This document shows positions 6,016-8,764 of a stretch of DNA of 8,764 bases, in pieces. The notes beneath the pieces are model-generated. The model was given only the letters and a program-made list of their open reading frames with translations. It was not told the DNA's origin and did not search any database. Within the stretch, counting starts at the first letter, position 1, and each line of letters starts with the position of its first letter. This DNA comes from Myxococcota bacterium. GTDB lineage: Bacteria; Myxococcota_C; UBA6777. Both the position numbers and the translations under genes were made by a program. The stretch is taken from the NCBI GenBank assembly GCA_963169055.1, contig CAUJFU010000267.1, forward strand, positions 1-8,764, written 5' to 3'.

Positions 6016-7806
6016 TCACCGATCTGGCGTCGGTGTTGTGGTGTCGGTGGGCGGGTTTGCCTTGCTGGGTTCGGCGGGCCGAACGGCTGGCACCGGCATC
6101 GCCAAGGTCTCATCCATCACCCACAACATCCGAGGAAACAGCCATTCTGTACGCCATATTTGCTCGCGCAACAGATGACTACGCAAAACGCCGAAGAACG
6201 ACCGCAAAGAGACGTCTCTCGCATCAGACTGTGCAAGATGCAGATGGAGAGCCTCGTGGGGAAAGAGCTTCTTGAGTTTCTTGAGGCAACCCAAGAGACA
6301 AGCCTGATCCCACCCGTTGCCCCGCCGCTCACAAGTCGGATACGTCTTCGTCGCTGCTTTCAGATCACAACCCGCCCCGATCGCTGTTCCTTGCGTGAGA
6401 AACGTCACGCCCTTGGGCTGGATGCGCAACATCACAGGCGCTCCTGTTTGCTGGAAACCCTTTCGGATTTCCGAATCAATGGACAACATTAAGCGATAAG
6501 CACCCACCTGCGGCCACATCAATGGCTTTAAAAGATCACGTGCAACCCTCGGATACCGAGGAGCATCCGCCGACGAGTACTGACTGTCTACTCGCTTCAC
6601 CACCCAACTCACCTCTACGTACCGAGGCCCCGATGAAATCGGTTGTTTTTTGATCTGTTCCTCCACCCAAAGACGCAAGGCCCCTAGAACCGTCGACAAC
6701 GTCGCACGTCGATCTGTTTGCAGCGCGACATGAAGAGGTTGCGCACCGCTCGCTCCTTGGGCGAAAGACAACCGAACCATTGTAGGCTTGCCGTCCGCAG
6801 CAATCCGCAAAAAAATAGGCTCAAACGAACCCGCCTTCGGTGCTTTTGGATCCAAAAACATCTCGATCGATGATCGTGGGCTTGCGTATGCCGCAGCCGC
6901 CTCCCCTGCATGGTCCATCGCCCCAACCAATCGACGCTCCGTATCAAGCGCCACGCCTACGCACAAAGCCACCGCGAACAACGCCACACAAACAAAACTT
7001 ACGCGATCTTTCAGCGCTCCGCCACGAAACACCAACATCCCCAAACCTATCAGCAACATCCCACCCACGATCACCCACACCACACCAAACGCCTGCCCCG
7101 CCAACCCCGCATAACTCCGACACAACGCCTCTTTTTGATCGGCTGTCGCGCTCTCCAATGCGCGCAACAATTGGCTTAAATGCACCCACACCACCGCATA
7201 ACCTAGCAGCATCGGCGCTCCCAACGCTCCCAACCACGCACCCCACATCCAACCATCTGTGTCTCTCACCGCGTTGGCTTGTTCCCCCCCACCTTCCGCC
7301 GCTTCCCCTTGTTCGGCTTTTCGTTGGTAGCCCAACGCGATCACCCCCACAAACACCGCGCTCACAAACACCAACCAACCCCCCACAGGAATCGCACTCA
7401 TCGCCTGAGAAGCATTCCCACCCGCCACCCAAAAGGCACCCGCCAAACTGCCGACCGCGATCATCCCTCCCATCGCCACCCTCGTGCTCTCCAATCGACC
7501 AAGCCCCCAACCTAGCCAACAAGACCACACACTCGCGATCAAGCTAAACAACCCACCCAAGATCCCGCCAAACACCAGCGTATTCATCGAGATCGATACA
7601 TATTGCGCAGCCAACTGATACCGATACTGAACCGACGCTTTATCCAACGCCGACATTGATTCATGAAAACCCGCGAGGGTCCCCCCCCAACCCAAGAAAT
7701 AACTCATCACCACACTGCCCACCACAACGAAAAACAACACGCTCTTTCCGAAAGATTGGTGGTACCAACCCCACAACGTGGACGCACTCAGGCCCCACAG
7801 CGACAA
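6016..7806 (-). CDS. Polytopic membrane protein with ExbD/TolR-like C-terminal domain (distal part of an interrupted ExbB-ExbD-like fusion)
   Basis: The frame from TTG 7806 gives 596 residues. About seven hydrophobic segments (near 20-42, 70-98, 110-130, 136-158, 187-210, 235-260, 268-286) are followed by a soluble region (about 310-570) and a Pro/Thr tail ending TPTPDR. The soluble part looks like ExbD/TolR periplasmic sequence in two steps: HVALQTDRRATLSTVLGALR (359-378), then QPKGVTFLTQGTAIG (463-477) ... FPHEALHLHLAQSD ... VSLRSFFGVLR (515-542). Four cysteines (480, 492, 503, 507) are shared with the paralogue at 8045-8764. ExbB/TolQ with ExbD/TolR use the proton gradient to drive envelope work. 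No good ribosome-binding site precedes TTG 7806, and the same frame continues upstream through one TAG into the 67-codon ORF, so this is probably not a free-standing gene. Family assignment is moderate; the TM-rich half is only loosely MotA/TolQ/ExbB-like. Confidence 0.6.
   Translation of the reverse strand: MSLWGLSASTLWGWYHQSFGKSVLFFVVVGSVVMSYFLGWGGTLAGFHESMSALDKASVQYRYQLAAQYVSISMNTLVFGGILGGLFSLIASVWSCWLGWGLGRLESTRVAMGGMIAVGSLAGAFWVAGGNASQAMSAIPVGGWLVFVSAVFVGVIALGYQRKAEQGEAAEGGGEQANAVRDTDGWMWGAWLGALGAPMLLGYAVVWVHLSQLLRALESATADQKEALCRSYAGLAGQAFGVVWVIVGGMLLIGLGMLVFRGGALKDRVSFVCVALFAVALCVGVALDTERRLVGAMDHAGEAAAAYASPRSSIEMFLDPKAPKAGSFEPIFLRIAADGKPTMVRLSFAQGASGAQPLHVALQTDRRATLSTVLGALRLWVEEQIKKQPISSGPRYVEVSWVVKRVDSQYSSADAPRYPRVARDLLKPLMWPQVGAYRLMLSIDSEIRKGFQQTGAPVMLRIQPKGVTFLTQGTAIGAGCDLKAATKTYPTCERRGNGWDQACLLGCLKKLKKLFPHEALHLHLAQSDARDVSLRSFFGVLRSHLLREQIWRTEWLFPRMLWVMDETLAMPVPAVRPAEPSKANPPTDTTTPTPDR
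7681..7688. repeat. C8 homopolymer (G8 on the coding strand)
   Basis: Eight consecutive C bases lie inside the membrane-protein frame, encoding part of GWGGTL. Such tracts are prone to slippage in replication and sequencing. A second C8 tract lies in the lytic transglycosylase gene at 3066-3073, encoding LPPQ. Both are in the length that keeps the frame open here. Confidence 0.7.
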
Positions 7807-7809
7807 GAC

Positions 7810-7812
7810 CTA
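7810..7812 (-). other. In-frame amber codon splitting an ExbB-ExbD-like gene
   Basis: On the minus strand the codon TAG interrupts one continuous frame running from 8013 to 6016 (666 codons including this one and the final TGA). The residues on either side (HPILGV before, VLSLWGLSA after) read as one uninterrupted hydrophobic helix. A single base change from TTG (Leu), TGG (Trp) or TCG (Ser) would explain it. The alternatives are recoding/readthrough, two separately translated subunits with re-initiation, or a sequencing error. Confidence 0.75.
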
Positions 7813-8013
7813 CACCCCCAAAATCGGGTGCATAAAGTACCCGCCTTCGAAATAAAACCGCTTGAGTTGGTTCATGTCCCCAAACATCAAAAACAACACG
7901 ACCAACGAAACTCCCCCCAACACCAACACACTTAACGCTTTCCCCATCTCGTAGTGGCCTTGCCGCATCGCCTTCATTTCGACTCTTTTGTTGCGAACGT
8001 TGATCTCCTTCAT
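7810..8013 (-). CDS. Short membrane ORF with TolQ/ExbB-like N-terminal motif (proximal part of the interrupted gene)
   Basis: It encodes 67 residues with one strong membrane helix at about 24-44, then FYFEGGYFMHPILGV and TAG. Many MotA/TolQ/ExbB proteins begin with a helix or short amphipathic segment followed by GGPFMYPIL-like sequence that enters the next helix. Here the ORF stops inside that next helix, which argues that it is the front end of the downstream protein rather than complete. ATG 8013 has AAGGAG 5 bases away and is the best start. A second ATG at 7977 (Met13) sits in a duplicated copy of the same start region with a weaker ribosome-binding sequence. The ExbD-like gene ends 31 bases upstream, so the two are likely one transcript. 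It could still be a real small membrane subunit. Confidence 0.6.
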   Translation of the reverse strand: MKEINVRNKRVEMKAMRQGHYEMGKALSVLVLGGVSLVVLFLMFGDMNQLKRFYFEGGYFMHPILGV

Positions 8014-8041
8014 TTCGACTCCTTCTTGTTACGAACGTTGA
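7968..8041 (-). repeat. Tandem duplication of a ribosome-binding/start region
   Basis: Bases 8004-8041 and 7968-8003 are imperfect direct copies (38 and 36 bases). On the minus strand each reads TCAACGTTCG, an A-rich purine run, then TCGAAATGAAGG. The upstream copy keeps AAGGAG and supplies ATG 8013; in the downstream copy this became AAAAGAG and is now coding, adding 12 residues before Met13. Confidence 0.8.
8019..8024 (-). promoter_or_regulatory. Ribosome-binding site of the ExbB-like ORF
   Basis: AAGGAG on the minus strand is 5 bases from ATG 8013. It favours this start over the downstream duplicate ATG 7977, whose preceding sequence is AAAAGAG. Confidence 0.7.
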
Positions 8042-8044
8042 ACT

Positions 8045-8764
8045 TTACCGCTCCGGCGTCGGTATGATGCTCTCAATCGGTGGCTTTGTCTCGTCGACAG
8101 GCTGAGGAGGAACAGCGGTGGGTGTCGGCATCGCCAAGGTCTCGTCCATCACCCATGTGATCTCGGGGAATATCCATTCTTGCGAGCCTTTTTTCTGTTC
8201 CATACTGCGCAACGCGTCAAACACTGAAAGCAGCGATACTTCGAGGGCGTCGGCCTGTGCCACATGCACTCGGATCTTTCTTTCGTCGGGAAACACCGCT
8301 TTGATCTTCCCCAAACAACCCCTTAAACAAGCCTGATCCCAACCGCCGTCTCTTCGCCCACAGGTCGGAAACGTCTTGGATTCCTCTTTCAAATCACACC
8401 CCACCCCGATGGCTTTTCCCCTCGTCGTGATCGTCACGCCGTTCGGTTGAACCCGCAGCGTCAACAACAACGGATGCTTCTCTTCTGAACTCCTCTCGGT
8501 CTCCGCATGCGTCGAAAGCAGCAAGCCATAAGCGCCGATCTCTGGCCATGTCAGCGGCTTCAAGATATCGCTCAAGATCATCGGATACTTCGGGATATCC
8601 GCCATTGAAAACCGACTGTCCTCCCGTTTGACCAACCAAGACACATAGATCCCCCGACGACGTGGAACTTCTTTCTTCCCGCTCACAGAACGTCGGTTGT
8701 TGTGTCTCGCTGACCCTGCTCGATCTTTGGACGATGGCTTGATCAAAAGCCCCAAGATCCCCGA
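8045..8764 (-). CDS. ExbD/TolR-like periplasmic domain protein, N-terminus cut by window edge
   Basis: The frame is open to the right edge, so only the last 239 residues are seen; the true start lies outside. It is a clear paralogue of the C-terminus of the protein at 6016-7806: shared blocks are YVSW-x-VKR, DILKPLTWPEIGAY, QPNGVTITTRGKAIG, GCDLKEESKTFPTC, WDQACLRGCL, WVMDETLAMP and the final IPTPER. The segment FPDERKIRVHVAQADALEVS followed by LLSVFDALR is characteristic of ExbD/TolR, in which the periplasmic domain ends in a short strand-helix after a P-[DE]-E motif. The four cysteines are conserved between the paralogues and probably form two disulfides. It lies 31 bases upstream of the ExbB-like ORF on the same strand, fitting an operon that encodes a proton-driven membrane complex. 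ExbD family is likely; whether this copy also carries membrane helices cannot be seen. Confidence 0.68.
   Translation of the reverse strand, partial: SGILGLLIKPSSKDRAGSARHNNRRSVSGKKEVPRRRGIYVSWLVKREDSRFSMADIPKYPMILSDILKPLTWPEIGAYGLLLSTHAETERSSEEKHPLLLTLRVQPNGVTITTRGKAIGVGCDLKEESKTFPTCGRRDGGWDQACLRGCLGKIKAVFPDERKIRVHVAQADALEVSLLSVFDALRSMEQKKGSQEWIFPEITWVMDETLAMPTPTAVPPQPVDETKPPIESIIPTPER

Noticed and set aside
6840-7547. Plus-strand 235-codon ORF opposite the membrane protein
   Set aside because: P/H/T-rich translation without motifs; it is the antisense shadow of the TM-rich minus-strand frame.
1-8764. tRNA, rRNA, CRISPR array, transposase or phage gene
   Set aside because: No cloverleaf-like, rRNA-like or regularly spaced repeat pattern was seen, and no frame shows transposase, integrase or phage structural motifs.

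Overview
The window looks like a chromosomal segment of a Gram-negative bacterium. Its PBP4-type carboxypeptidase, its LysM-bearing lytic transglycosylase, several Sec signal peptides and TolQ/ExbB- and ExbD-like proteins all imply a periplasm. The unusual MotA/TolQ/ExbB-type and ExbD-type proteins with a cysteine-containing periplasmic domain recall Myxococcota and other former Deltaproteobacteria, but I cannot fix the taxon from sequence alone. The + strand is C-rich and G-poor along most of the window, whichever strand carries the gene. Plus-strand genes therefore favour C-ending codons and minus-strand genes favour G-ending ones.

Layout. Bases 1-307 hold no gene I can support. Bases 308-1840 (+) encode a DacB/PBP4-like D-Ala-D-Ala carboxypeptidase/endopeptidase (peptidase family S13). 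Bases 1954-4332 (+) encode a 792-residue secreted MltD-like lytic transglycosylase with a lysine/arginine tandem-repeat segment near the N-terminus and LysM-like repeats at the C-terminus. These two genes form a peptidoglycan-remodelling pair. Bases 4594-4956 (+) and 5511-5918 (+) encode two small secreted cysteine-rich proteins. Their repeated unit (GP-[IVL], CPxxC, W-[SD]-G-x-W, CGC at the end) matches the mannan-binding lectin fold family of Microcystis viridis lectin (MVL). The first carries one unit behind a K/Q-rich linker and the second carries two. A fragment of another MVL C-terminus lies just after the first gene, which suggests a cluster shaped by duplication and decay. The gap between the lectin genes (4957-5510) holds hairpins and shared short motifs but no intact gene.

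The right third is a minus-strand operon reading from 8764 down to 6016. It contains the C-terminal part of an ExbD-like protein (cut by the window edge), then a 67-codon ORF with one membrane segment and a TolQ/ExbB-like GGYFMHPILGV motif. A single TAG follows, and then a long ORF in exactly the same frame with seven predicted membrane segments and an ExbD-like C-terminal domain paralogous to the upstream gene. The simplest reading is one ExbB-ExbD fusion gene interrupted by an in-frame amber codon. A tandem duplication of its ribosome-binding/start region sits at its 5' end.

Taken together, the window is an envelope locus: peptidoglycan cutting enzymes, secreted glycan-binding proteins and an energised inner-membrane motor-like complex. 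A functional link between the three groups is inference from proximity only.
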